DNA of 47,826 bases from an uncultured bacterium (GCA_949292185.1 CASEYP010000030.1:1-47826); one strand, 5' to 3'; numbered from the stretch's first letter, positions 26,820-35,801 are shown. Numbers and translations are program-made. Notes: generated by a model from the sequence alone, not told the origin.

Positions 26820-29471
26820 ATGCGTATAAATTCAGTACAAGGATATTCGCTAGTTAATTCAAAAAAAAGAGTAAACAACGGGGTTAATGTAAATGCTAAT
26901 TCAAATTCAATGCAAGTTAAGTCTTCGAATTTTGTTAAGTTGTCATTTACGGGAAATGTATGGCAGGTAGCATCTGTAACTCCGGAAAACAATGGTTTAG
27001 GTCTCCCGGAAACCTCTCAAGGTGGAGAAGGAGTTGTAGGTTTTGAGTTGCCTGAAAGTTTGAAAAAGCATGAAACAGTAAGAGTAAAACAGGCTGATGG
27101 AACTTTTGTAGAAAAATCCGTAGATGCAAGAAGTTTTATGCCGTTTTGGGAATATAACAACCCAAAAGGCGGATATAAATTTTTAATTCATAAAGGTATT
27201 AAAAGAGAAGAACTTAGACCTCCTAAGGTTGTAGATAAGCAGCATCCTGCAAAGTATGATACAATGCCTGCAAATATGTTTTATAGTGCAAATCCTGGAG
27301 AAGAATTAGAGGCTGTAGCTAAAAAATTTGGAGTTCCAGTGGATGAAATAAGTTATGTAATTCAAAGCAGTCCAAATGGTACCAGACCGGATTCTCCGTC
27401 AAGATATTGTATATTAGAACCTACTTCAGTGAAGGGTATTGTAACAAGAATGTCAGATTCCTCATTGTCTGAGACTCAGGATGTACCTTATAGATTGTTT
27501 AAAATTTCAGAAATAAATCCGACATATAATAAACTTAAAAATGGGGCAAATTATTTTTATTATACCCCGGGTTTAGCAAAGGCTTCAAAACCTTATTCTT
27601 ATGATTGTTGGGGAAATGTTCCATTTGAAGCAGAAATTGTAAATTCTGATGGTATGAGGGCTTTAACCAGATCAATTCATAAGCAAATGAATACAGAAGA
27701 ATTTGGTTATTATCAGCCGGCTAGTGTTCTAGCTCATGATAGAATTGCAAATACTTATGGTAATCATATGGCAAATTTATCATCTGCCGGTGATACTTCA
27801 GTAAATGGTATAAAAGCTCATATTATTGATCATAATACTGGCGAACATTATCAAGGTGCAACAGATAATCCGATGAAGTTTTTAAGAGTAGTAACTGATC
27901 CATCTGATGTTGAGGCTTTGAAAGCTTCCCCATATTTTGATATTCTTCAAAAAGCTGATCAGTATGGAATAAATTCTGAGATGTTATCACCAAGAGAACG
28001 TCAAATTGCTCATGCTATTATTGATCCTGCTTTAGACAATTTCAGAGATGGTGCAGGAAATTATAATATTTTAAAAACAGGTATATCCTCAGCTCGTTTA
28101 AATCCTGATAATATATCTGTCGGAACTGTATCACATACTTTTGATGCGGAAATGAAATCTCCGGAAACCCCAGATGCTGCAAAATTCTTAACAGATGATT
28201 TTGCTAGTATAAAAACAAAATCTGCAGGTAATGGTGTAACACCTGCGAATATGAAATTTGATGATCCGACAGCACCATTTGGTCGTGGTGATAACGGCTT
28301 AACAAGAGAAGCTCCAAAAGGTTATACCCCATTCAAATATAACGGAAATAATATTGAAGAGGTAATAGCTGCAAAACATGCTAACTCAAAATGGTTAACA
28401 AATTTGATATGGAATGCCGGAGAAAAAGGTCAGGATGCATTAAATGAGTTATTCTTTAATAAAGGACAAATTGCTGATGGACATAATGTTATGGGTTATT
28501 TGTCTCCAATAAAGGATGGCGAAATTTTAGTATTTGGATTTGGCAGACCTGATGAGCAAAAAGGTTATGTAATGACAACAGGTGGTTATCTTGATTTTCT
28601 AAAACGTAAAGATATACCGCAGGAAGAAAAATTAAAAGTTAAAGTTTTAATTGGGGCAGGTCCTTGGAATAAGGGTGATCCTGAGTATGCAGCAATCTGT
28701 AATGATTTAAATGAAATATGGAATTTAGATGGTGGAATTTACAAGCATAATATTATGTATGTAGATGGTTTTACACCAAATAAATTTACAGGATGTTGTC
28801 ATTACTGTATGTTCACATCAAGACGTGAAATGTATGGTATTACACCTGTTGAGTCAAAAATTGCAGGAACTCCTTATGGTACAACGAAAACCGGTGGTCC
28901 TGTAGATTATACAAATTCTAAGAATGGATTTTTAACTGATCATGCAGTAGAATTAAGACCTGAAAGATTTGGTTTAACTTATGCAAACTCAGATAGACAA
29001 ATTGATCAGGCAAGAGTTAATGCTCAAAAACCTCAGGTGGGAAGAATTTTTGCCGAAATGTTTGATGAGTATACAAACCATCATGATGTGTATGTTGCAA
29101 AGAGTAAGAAAAATATAGAAGAATTGGTAGATTGGCATAACAATGCCGAGTATAACCATGGTAAGTCTGCAAATAGAATATACTTAGATGATATATTAGA
29201 AACAAATAAGGGCTGGGAAGCTCGTAATAAAAACCCATTGCAACGTATTATGGGTCAGTTTGGAGAGTTTAAGGAAGATGTTGAGACTGTTTTAGGGCCA
29301 AGTGCTAAGCATTCTAAACCAATGAAAATTATTTTAATTGCAGTTGGAAGTTTAGCTGTTCTATCAGGCGGATACTATATTTGGAAAAAAGCTTCTGGTG
29401 GTAAAAAACATGTTAACCCTGAAACTCAAGTTCAAAATGACAATAAACCAAAAATAGATAAAGCAGCATAA
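26820..29471 (+). CDS. Divergent GT-B glycosyltransferase (starch/glycogen-synthase-like) with C-terminal membrane anchor
   Basis: The 883-residue product resembles GT5 synthases over its length. The first Rossmann fold starts VWQVASVTPE with a Gly-rich loop (SQGGEGVVG, 67-74) in the position of K-x-G-G-L. Mid-protein GTVSHTFDAEM resembles the 'TVSp.ya.E' strand. The second fold has FGFGRPDEQKG (R576, K581) and the retained E-x7-E pair in SRREMYGITPVESK (E670, E678), then GTP and TGG. A LysM-like insertion may lie at 152-183. Before the enzyme is a 40-residue polar extension ending LSFTGN, the window's shared motif. After it are a charged linker, a membrane helix (836-854) and a basic tail. 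Activity is probable; donor and acceptor are unknown. Confidence 0.7.
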   Translation: MRINSVQGYSLVNSKKRVNNGVNVNANSNSMQVKSSNFVKLSFTGNVWQVASVTPENNGLGLPETSQGGEGVVGFELPESLKKHETVRVKQADGTFVEKSVDARSFMPFWEYNNPKGGYKFLIHKGIKREELRPPKVVDKQHPAKYDTMPANMFYSANPGEELEAVAKKFGVPVDEISYVIQSSPNGTRPDSPSRYCILEPTSVKGIVTRMSDSSLSETQDVPYRLFKISEINPTYNKLKNGANYFYYTPGLAKASKPYSYDCWGNVPFEAEIVNSDGMRALTRSIHKQMNTEEFGYYQPASVLAHDRIANTYGNHMANLSSAGDTSVNGIKAHIIDHNTGEHYQGATDNPMKFLRVVTDPSDVEALKASPYFDILQKADQYGINSEMLSPRERQIAHAIIDPALDNFRDGAGNYNILKTGISSARLNPDNISVGTVSHTFDAEMKSPETPDAAKFLTDDFASIKTKSAGNGVTPANMKFDDPTAPFGRGDNGLTREAPKGYTPFKYNGNNIEEVIAAKHANSKWLTNLIWNAGEKGQDALNELFFNKGQIADGHNVMGYLSPIKDGEILVFGFGRPDEQKGYVMTTGGYLDFLKRKDIPQEEKLKVKVLIGAGPWNKGDPEYAAICNDLNEIWNLDGGIYKHNIMYVDGFTPNKFTGCCHYCMFTSRREMYGITPVESKIAGTPYGTTKTGGPVDYTNSKNGFLTDHAVELRPERFGLTYANSDRQIDQARVNAQKPQVGRIFAEMFDEYTNHHDVYVAKSKKNIEELVDWHNNAEYNHGKSANRIYLDDILETNKGWEARNKNPLQRIMGQFGEFKEDVETVLGPSAKHSKPMKIILIAVGSLAVLSGGYYIWKKASGGKKHVNPETQVQNDNKPKIDKAA

Positions 29472-29490
29472 TAGACAATGTTGTGATATA

Positions 29491-29526
29491 AGAGAGGTTC
29501 TAAGTAATACAGCTTAGAACCTCTCT
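29491..29526 (+). terminator. Hairpin terminator
   Basis: AGAGAGGTTCTAAG / CTTAGAACCTCTCT, a 14-bp stem just after the GT-B gene, with only a loose T-run following. Confidence 0.65.
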
Positions 29527-29587
29527 ATTACTTGCTTTTTATATTGTTTTTTACTATATTATTTTTATTCAAAGAAAAGGAGTTAGT

Positions 29588-30316
29588 ATGTTAGAACGTA
29601 TTGAAAAGTTACAAATTGCAATTTTAGGTCTATTATTGGCTTTTGGATTGATTTTAGCAGTTAAGGTCGGAGTTTCATCTGTAGCAAAAAATTCTGTTAC
29701 CGTTACCGGTTCCGCTTATGAAATTGTAAAATCTGATTCAGGAACGTTGGATGTATCTTTAAATGTAAGAAGGACTACTAAACCTGCCGCTTATGCTGAT
29801 GCAAAGAAACAATTGCCCGTTATTATGGATTATTTAAAGTCCAAGGGATTTGATATTGACAAGGATGTTAACGTTAAATCTATAAACGGATATGTATCAT
29901 ACAGATTATCACCAAGCGGTATGTCTACAAACGAGATTGCTTATTATAATTTATCTCAGCCAATCAGTATAAAGTCTGACGATGTAAATAAAATTAAAGA
30001 TGCATCTCTTGATATTACATCACTGATGGATAAGGGTATTGATATTGAAGTTAGAAATACAAGTTATTCATATTCAAAGCTTTCTGATTTAAAAGTGAAG
30101 CTTTTGGAAAGTGCAACTAAGGATGCTAAAAAAAGAGCTTCTGCTATGTTAAAGTCTACTCATAACAGAGTAGGTAATATTCAATCCGTAAGAATGGGGG
30201 TATTCCAAATTACTCCTGTTGATTCTACAGATGTTTCTGATATGGGAATTAATGATACTTCTACTATTGATAAGAAAATTACGGCTGTTGCAAATGTCGT
30301 TTTCCAAATAAAGTAG
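29588..30316 (+). CDS. SIMPL-domain (DUF541) protein, membrane anchored
   Basis: The 242-residue product has an N-terminal membrane helix (about 10-28, AILGLLLAFGLILAVKV). The SIMPL domain (about 36-240) follows, starting VTVTGSAYEIVKSDSGTLDVSL with the usual 'YNLSQPISIKSDDVNKI' segment and ending ITAVANVVFQIK. The domain should face the periplasm. The family's function is poorly defined; members are linked to oxidative stress and envelope proteins. Start: AAAGGAG before the ATG. Confidence 0.88.
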   Translation: MLERIEKLQIAILGLLLAFGLILAVKVGVSSVAKNSVTVTGSAYEIVKSDSGTLDVSLNVRRTTKPAAYADAKKQLPVIMDYLKSKGFDIDKDVNVKSINGYVSYRLSPSGMSTNEIAYYNLSQPISIKSDDVNKIKDASLDITSLMDKGIDIEVRNTSYSYSKLSDLKVKLLESATKDAKKRASAMLKSTHNRVGNIQSVRMGVFQITPVDSTDVSDMGINDTSTIDKKITAVANVVFQIK

Positions 30317-30340
30317 GAGTAAAAATATATTTATTTTTAT

Positions 30341-30366
30341 AAAAGAGTCTGCCAGCGGACTCTTTT
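30341..30366 (+). terminator. Intrinsic terminator
   Basis: AAAAGAGTC / GACTCTTTT stem with an 8-base loop after the SIMPL gene. Confidence 0.75.
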
Positions 30367-30457
30367 ATATTTGTTATTTTTTATAAAATCTGATATATTA
30401 AGAATAATAAGAATAGAGGATTTTTTCAACATAAGATTAAATTAAAAGGAGATATTT

Positions 30458-31729
30458 ATGGAATTATCCGTATATATGGATTTACAGCGTAAACTAAGTA
30501 ATTTTTATATAAAACGTGTACAGCCAAATCTTGCCCGTTATAATGAAATTCATAAAGAACAGGGAAAAGCTAGGTTGCTTTTTTTTATTCCTTTCGTTAG
30601 TTTATTATTATCTTTTATCTGTCTACCTGTTGCTCAATTGTTAGGATTTATATTTTTATTATTCTTTTTTATAACTTTTTTTGCTTCATTTTTCTTTAAA
30701 GTTGATAAAAATAAGGAGCAAATGGATCTTGATAATGAGATGAAATCTGAATTAATGGAAGATTTTGTACAAATCTTTGGCGATCTTCATTGGCAGCCCG
30801 GCACTTTTATTACTAAAAAACTTGGTACGGCGGGTGAATTATCACCTTTGCCAAATCTTCCTGAGAGAAAGAAAAATGAAATTGTTTATAGTTCTGTTTT
30901 AAATCCTGCGTATTATAAAAATGTAGAAAAAGTAAAATCTTTGAATTTGTTTAATATGGCTATACTGACTATAGACGACAGTATTAATGGAACTTATCAA
31001 AATGTACCGTTTTCAATTCTGGAAGCAATGACAATTTCAACCGCAAAGCTTATTATTCCTATTTTAGCTTTTATTTTGTTTAGTATGCTTCCTCTTGCCA
31101 TCATTATTGCATTGGTATTAATATTCGGTGGGCATATTATATTTATTAGTCTATATTATACAATGATAAATTTTATTGCAAGCCTTGGTGTTCCTAAAAC
31201 TGGTGCTGTTATCATTACTGCTGCGGTGTTTGTTTTGGCTATAAAATTTGTTATTCAGTTGATTATCAATCTAATCAAACCGTTAATGGGATATTTTAGA
31301 GGTGTAATAGTTGAATTTGCTATGAATAAAAATTTTGAAGGTCATACTATAATTTTGGATAATTCCGGTGACGGACGCAAAGTAAGGATTGATAAGAGGA
31401 AGTTTGAAGAGGTAAAACTTGAGGATGTTGAATTTGCAAAAAATTATACGGTATATTCAACTAATCAAATAGAAGCAAGATATCTTATTACAACTGCTTT
31501 TATTGACAGACTTAAAAATTTAAAGACAAAATTTAAAAGTAAGTATATAAGAGTGGCATTTAAAGATGATAAAATTGTAATTGCAATCCATACAAATCGA
31601 GATATGTTTAAAATGGCTGATATGTTTAAGGAGAGTGGTAAAGAAACTTTTATGGCTTTGTTTGACGAAATTTCTTCTGTATTAGATTTCATTGATCAGT
31701 TAAAATTAAATTCAAAACTCGGATTATAG
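30458..31729 (+). CDS. DUF3137 domain membrane protein
   Basis: The 423-residue product has two hydrophobic blocks: residues 38-82 (two helices, LLFFIPFVSLLLSF and FLLFFFITFFASFFF) and about 195-275 (at least two more). The C-terminal domain carries the DUF3137 signature: YFRGVIVEFAM, DGRKVRIDKRKFEEV, and YTVYSTNQIEARYLITTAF. Function is unknown; related proteins are often called galanin-like by automatic annotation. AAAGGAG precedes the ATG. The gene is flanked by terminators. Confidence 0.82.
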   Translation: MELSVYMDLQRKLSNFYIKRVQPNLARYNEIHKEQGKARLLFFIPFVSLLLSFICLPVAQLLGFIFLLFFFITFFASFFFKVDKNKEQMDLDNEMKSELMEDFVQIFGDLHWQPGTFITKKLGTAGELSPLPNLPERKKNEIVYSSVLNPAYYKNVEKVKSLNLFNMAILTIDDSINGTYQNVPFSILEAMTISTAKLIIPILAFILFSMLPLAIIIALVLIFGGHIIFISLYYTMINFIASLGVPKTGAVIITAAVFVLAIKFVIQLIINLIKPLMGYFRGVIVEFAMNKNFEGHTIILDNSGDGRKVRIDKRKFEEVKLEDVEFAKNYTVYSTNQIEARYLITTAFIDRLKNLKTKFKSKYIRVAFKDDKIVIAIHTNRDMFKMADMFKESGKETFMALFDEISSVLDFIDQLKLNSKLGL

Positions 31730-31762
31730 ATTTCAGATTGCTGTTAAACATATAATAGATAG

Positions 31763-31787
31763 AAAGAGTCTAGGAAGACTCTTTTTA
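31763..31787 (+). terminator. Intrinsic terminator
   Basis: AAAGAGTCT / AGACTCTTT stem followed by T-run after the DUF3137 gene. Confidence 0.78.
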
Positions 31788-31823
31788 TTTGTTATTACCT
31801 GATTTTTATTATAAAATTTTGTT

Positions 31824-32453
31824 ATGACAAGATTAATAGGGATATCTGATATACATGGCGAATATGATAAATTGTGTTCCGTATTAGAACAAGTGTGTCC
31901 ACAGAAAGAAGATACAATTGTTTTTATGGGCGATTATATTGATAGAGGTGCAAAATCCCGAGAGGTTGTTGATAAAATCATAAGTATGCAAGATGTATGC
32001 CATTGCGAATATCTAATAGGGTCTCATGAATACGCTATGATGCATGCCCAAAATGATGACTATTATAATTATCTGTTTTGGAATTATGGTGGTGATGCCA
32101 CTGCCAAAAGTTATGGCGGATTTGATAATATTATGAAACTTCATGGTGACTTTTTCAGAGGTCTGAAATTTTACTATATTTCAGGAAATTATTTCTTTAT
32201 TCATGCAGGTATAAGAATTGGTATTCCCTTGGAAAAACAAAGTCCTGAAGATATGGTTTATATAAGAAGTGAATTTTATAATAGAAAGCATAATCTGCCT
32301 TATAAAATTATTTTTGGACATACAGAATTTGACAAACCTCAAGTTCAAGATGATAAGATTTGTATAGATACGGGTTGTGGGAAATATAAAGATGCTCATT
32401 TAACAGCTATTGTAATTGAAAACGGCAAAGAATCTTTTGTAGCTTCTGAATAG
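31824..32453 (+). CDS. PPP-type serine/threonine phosphatase-like metallophosphoesterase with altered GNHE motif
   Basis: The 209-residue product is typical of bacterial PPP phosphatases (PrpA-like) and diadenosine-polyphosphate hydrolases. It has SDIHGEY (D9, H11), GDYIDRG (36-42), HAG (H127) and GHTEF (H166), four of the five metal and phosphate motifs. The third motif, normally GNHE, reads GSHE (66-69), replacing the metal-bridging Asn with Ser (codon TCT). This needs two base changes from Asn codons, so a single sequencing error does not explain it. Activity may be reduced or changed. No ribosome site precedes the ATG; a TATAAA box lies 8 bp upstream, so the mRNA may be leaderless. Confidence 0.85.
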   Translation: MTRLIGISDIHGEYDKLCSVLEQVCPQKEDTIVFMGDYIDRGAKSREVVDKIISMQDVCHCEYLIGSHEYAMMHAQNDDYYNYLFWNYGGDATAKSYGGFDNIMKLHGDFFRGLKFYYISGNYFFIHAGIRIGIPLEKQSPEDMVYIRSEFYNRKHNLPYKIIFGHTEFDKPQVQDDKICIDTGCGKYKDAHLTAIVIENGKESFVASE

Positions 32454-32478
32454 TATTTATAATTGAATTGGGAAATTA

Positions 32479-32688
32479 TTAACCTCCGCACTTTTTACAA
32501 GGTACTCCACCTCGTTTAATAGCTTCTTTCTTATCTATTTTTATACAGTTTTTGGTGCATTTTATCGCTGCTGGGCAACCTATTTTATGATATTTAAGTG
32601 TTTGTGTGTTGAAAATAACCGTTTCTGCAAGTACATGAACTTGAATAAATAGAATTGCCAACAAACTTATTATAATCTTTTTTAACAT
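32479..32688 (-). CDS. Small exported Cys-rich putative metal-binding protein
   Basis: I start it at ATG 32688, preceded by AGAGGA at good spacing, giving 69 residues; an ATG six codons upstream overlaps that ribosome site. Residues 1-21 form a signal peptide (LLAILFIQVHVLA). The mature part is about 48 residues with YHKIGCPAAIKC, KNC, and PCKKCGG, a His/Cys pattern like the short Ada-like zinc-binding modules seen with secreted nucleases and stand-alone. Here no enzyme is attached. It may bind zinc or form disulphides. Confidence 0.65.
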   Translation of the reverse strand: MLKKIIISLLAILFIQVHVLAETVIFNTQTLKYHKIGCPAAIKCTKNCIKIDKKEAIKRGGVPCKKCGG

Positions 32689-32792
32689 AACTTTTATCCT
32701 CTTCATACTTAACTATATGTAATAAATTACATAAAAATAGACAGTTGGCTATTAGTAAATTGGCTAATTAAAAATGTGAGGACGAAAAAATA

Positions 32793-32865
32793 TGCGCTTG
32801 GCGCGATTCGAACGCGCGACCTATCCCTTAAAAGGGGAGTGCTCTACCTGCTGAGCTACAAGCGC
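32793..32865 (-). tRNA. trnK: tRNA-Lys (anticodon TTT)
   Basis: The 73-nt cloverleaf on the minus strand has acceptor stem GCGCTTG/CAAGCGC, D-arm GCTCAGCAGGTAGAGC, anticodon loop CTTTTAA with TTT at 34-36, and T-arm GCGCGTTCGAATCGCGC. The discriminator is A and the CCA end is not encoded. Confidence 0.97.
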
Positions 32866-32913
32866 ATATTATCTATTTATATTTCCAACTTTCAGCTTTC
32901 GCCGTGTGAGTTC

Positions 32914-32942
32914 ATTCTAACAAGAACAAAATTTTATGTCAA
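32914..32942 (-). promoter_or_regulatory. Strong promoter of tRNA-Lys
   Basis: On the minus strand a perfect TTGACA and TAGAAT are 17 bp apart, about 48 bp upstream of the tRNA. Confidence 0.8.
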
Positions 32943-32954
32943 CTGTTTTTTTTA

Positions 32955-32986
32955 TAAAAAAAGACTCGAAGATTCGAGCCTTTTTT
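32955..32986 (-). terminator. Intrinsic terminator of the XRE regulator gene
   Basis: Hairpin AGGCTCGAA / TTCGAGTCT (one wobble) followed on the minus strand by a T6-8 run, immediately after the stop at 32987. Confidence 0.8.
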
Positions 32987-33544
32987 TTAAATATCAATAT
33001 AATTTTTAGCACATTCAAACATTGCATTTACCAAAGCCGTATTATTATTGAGGTTCATCCCATTTGTTTCAAGAACTTGTTTCATTCTTTCTTCCCAAAT
33101 ATTATAGATATCATTTTTATCAAGATCTATAATTTGCCCAATCATTGTTAATTCTTTAAAATCAATTGGTACAGGGTATGCTCCTCTTAGCATGTCGACA
33201 ATTTCAACTCTTTTCTTTCTAGGAAAAGATTTTAAAAATGTAACGATACTCATATTTTTTTCTTTTATCATGCTTTTTAGTAATTCAATCGTGTCATCTT
33301 TCAATATTGGTTCTTGAGGAATTTTATATTCTTCAAATTCTTCAGGAGCAATATCCATGACTGTTGCAATTCTTTCGAGTGTTGTGCTTCTTGTTGAAAA
33401 AGGTATGCTTTCATCTATTAGATTGTATACATAAGATAATGTGACTCCGATCATTTCAGCAAAATCTTTTTTGTGCAACGAATTTTTTTCTAAGAATTCT
33501 GCAACCTTTTGCGAACTTTTTTTTGCTTTAGTTTCGTGTTTCAT
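32987..33544 (-). CDS. XRE-type helix-turn-helix protein
   Basis: The 185-residue product has an HTH_3/XRE domain at about 12-75: VAEFLEKNSLHKKDFAEMIGV, the turn, then LSYVYNLIDES and TTLERIATVMDI. The C-terminal 110 residues are helical, with no known sensor domain (FLKSFPRKKRVEIVDMLRG; NIWEERMKQVLE). It is probably a DNA-binding regulator. The gene is divergent from pth, with a 144-bp shared intergenic region. Confidence 0.82.
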   Translation of the reverse strand: MKHETKAKKSSQKVAEFLEKNSLHKKDFAEMIGVTLSYVYNLIDESIPFSTRSTTLERIATVMDIAPEEFEEYKIPQEPILKDDTIELLKSMIKEKNMSIVTFLKSFPRKKRVEIVDMLRGAYPVPIDFKELTMIGQIIDLDKNDIYNIWEERMKQVLETNGMNLNNNTALVNAMFECAKNYIDI

Positions 33545-33688
33545 AGTCTTTACCTCGTTTTGTTTCCTATAATTTAGTTATAATTTATCTTTTTGTTAAG
33601 CTTATACTTGCTATATCATTATGGTAATATTTATTTACGTTAAAATACTAAGTATAAGATTTAAGTAAATATTAAAGGATTATTAAAT

Positions 33689-34246
33689 ATGAAATTAGTA
33701 GCAGGTTTGGGTAATATTGGAGATAAATACTGCTTTACCCGTCATAATGCAGGTTTTATGGTTGTTGATAAAATGGCAATTATGCATGATGTAGAGTTTA
33801 AGGAAGAAAAAAAGTTGAAGTGCTTTTTAGGAAAGTACAAACACGGGTTTGATGATATCATGCTAATAAAGCCTACAACTTTTATGAATTTATCAGGCGA
33901 TGCTGTTCAGTTAGTTATGAATTATTATAAAATTCCTGTTGAAGATTTAATTGTAGTTTATGATGATTTATCTTTAGAGTTAGGTAAAATTAGGTTTAGA
34001 CCAAACGGCTCTGATGGAGGTCATAACGGGATAAAATCTGTTATTAAAAATCTGTCAACTCAACAAATTGCGCGTCTTAAAATTGGGATAGGTCCACAGC
34101 CACCTGTACCGTCTGAGACTTTTGTTTTACAAAATTTTTATAAAGATCAGCTTGAAACTTTAAAACCTGTATTGAAAAATTCTGTTGAGGCGTTGGAATA
34201 TTATTTTGATAATGGAATGCAAAAAGCTCAAAATATGTATAACTGA
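33689..34246 (+). CDS. pth: Peptidyl-tRNA hydrolase
   Basis: The 185-residue product has the catalytic set of bacterial Pth: GLGNIGDKY (N9), RHNAGF (H19, catalytic base), FMNLSG (N67), YDDLSLELGKIR (D92) and GGHNGI (N113). Role: releases peptides from prematurely dropped peptidyl-tRNA. AAAGGA precedes the ATG. Confidence 0.97.
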   Translation: MKLVAGLGNIGDKYCFTRHNAGFMVVDKMAIMHDVEFKEEKKLKCFLGKYKHGFDDIMLIKPTTFMNLSGDAVQLVMNYYKIPVEDLIVVYDDLSLELGKIRFRPNGSDGGHNGIKSVIKNLSTQQIARLKIGIGPQPPVPSETFVLQNFYKDQLETLKPVLKNSVEALEYYFDNGMQKAQNMYN

Positions 34247-34312
34247 TTTGTATAATAGATAGTTTAATGTTATAATAAAACAAAGAGTTATATTTTAAAG
34301 GAGTGAGACTAA

Positions 34313-35731
34313 ATGAGTTTACAGTTGGCTGAGCAATTTGAAGCAAATGAACAATATGAACAAGCCTATGAGGAATATAAAAAAGAATATGCTAATAATC
34401 CGGATGATTTAGGTTTATTAGAACGTTTGGGACATTTATCTTTAATATTGGAAAATAAAGACGAAGCAGCTTATTATTATTATGAAATTTTAAAACGTGA
34501 TGTTACAAATCCATTGGCTTATGATCAGTTGATTTCAATATATGAAAATACCGACAGATATAAATATTATATTTATAGAGGTAATAAGAATTCTATTGAA
34601 GGTAAATTAGATTTTGCGATAAATGACTTTAAAAAAGCTTTGGCTCAAGCTGGGGATGATGAAACTCAAATTATAATGACAAGATTAACTCTTGCTAATT
34701 TGTATCGTCAGGTTGGAAATATTCCAAAAGCTATTGATGAATTTAATTTGATTATGGAATATGACCATTTGAATGAAGATATCTTTTTACAATTTGCTGA
34801 TATTTATATGAAAGATGATGCATATTCAAGTGCAATAGATGTATTGCAAAGAGCAAAAAGCAAAGGCTTTGATACTGATAGGATAAATGAAGCCTTAGCC
34901 GCAGTATATTTAAAAGACGGAAATGCAAAAAAAGCTATTGAATATACAAAGGATGAGTTGTTAAAAATTCAATGTATGCTTGAATTAGGCGAAGTTGATG
35001 AAGCTTATTCAAAGCTTAATACGTTGCCTGAGCAGTATAAAAATTCTGCAAAATATTACACATTGATGGCTCAGTATTATTATTCTCAAAAAGATTATGA
35101 TAAAGCGTTAGAATATATTGATGAATATAATAAAGTTAGCCCGAATTCTCCGTTAACTTACCAAATGAGAGCATTGGTTTATGAGGATAAGGGGGATGAA
35201 TATAACGCACATGTAAATTGGGGTAAATATAATTTACTTAGAAAAAATACAGATATAGCTATAAATGAATTTATAAATGCAGTTCAAATGCAAAGTGATG
35301 ATATTGATTTAATGTTCACGTTGGCAGATTTGCTCAATGAAACCGGAGAAACAAATCATGCTGCTGAATATTATGAAAAAATTGTCAAAATAGATCCAAA
35401 CAATAAGGAAGCATTGAGAAAACTTGCTAATTTTAGAGAAGGAATTGGAGATTATGGCATGCAGGTTGAGTATTTAGAAAAATTAGCTGCTGTAGATCCA
35501 AAAGATTTAGAATCTTTAAAGTTGTTGGCAAAGGCTTATGAAAAGACAAAAAATAAAAAAGGTGCTATAGAAACTTATCAAAAATATATCCAGCGAGTAA
35601 AAGATCCGGTAGATTATAAGATGGCAAAAGAAAAATTAGATAAGTTGGAAAGTATGGGCTCAGCAGATGCAGAAGAATCTGTTGGATTAATTGATAAAAT
35701 AATGGGATTTTTTAATAAGGATAAGATGTAA
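34313..35731 (+). CDS. Tetratricopeptide-repeat protein
   Basis: The 472-residue product is built almost wholly of TPR units, for example AEQFEANEQYEQAYEEYKKE near the start, FAINDFKKALAQAG, YYSQKDYDKALEYIDEYNKV and AAEYYEKIVKIDPNNKEALRKLA. There is no signal peptide or membrane helix, so it is probably cytoplasmic. Role: protein-protein scaffolding; partner unknown. The gene follows pth by 66 bp with its own ribosome site (AAGGAGTG). Confidence 0.85.
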   Translation: MSLQLAEQFEANEQYEQAYEEYKKEYANNPDDLGLLERLGHLSLILENKDEAAYYYYEILKRDVTNPLAYDQLISIYENTDRYKYYIYRGNKNSIEGKLDFAINDFKKALAQAGDDETQIIMTRLTLANLYRQVGNIPKAIDEFNLIMEYDHLNEDIFLQFADIYMKDDAYSSAIDVLQRAKSKGFDTDRINEALAAVYLKDGNAKKAIEYTKDELLKIQCMLELGEVDEAYSKLNTLPEQYKNSAKYYTLMAQYYYSQKDYDKALEYIDEYNKVSPNSPLTYQMRALVYEDKGDEYNAHVNWGKYNLLRKNTDIAINEFINAVQMQSDDIDLMFTLADLLNETGETNHAAEYYEKIVKIDPNNKEALRKLANFREGIGDYGMQVEYLEKLAAVDPKDLESLKLLAKAYEKTKNKKGAIETYQKYIQRVKDPVDYKMAKEKLDKLESMGSADAEESVGLIDKIMGFFNKDKM

Positions 35732-35769
35732 TTAAAGTTTCAGTTCCGTAAACTTTTATCAAATTTTTA

Positions 35770-35801
35770 TAAAAAAGAAGTCTAATAAGACTTCTTTTTT
35801 T
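35770..35801 (+). terminator. Intrinsic terminator
   Basis: AAAAAAGAAGTCT / AGACTTCTTTTTT hairpin with T-run after the TPR gene. Confidence 0.88.

Noticed and set aside
32776..33009. Plus-strand open frame of 77 codons
   Set aside because: It runs through the antisense strand of tRNA-Lys and a terminator and lacks a ribosome site.
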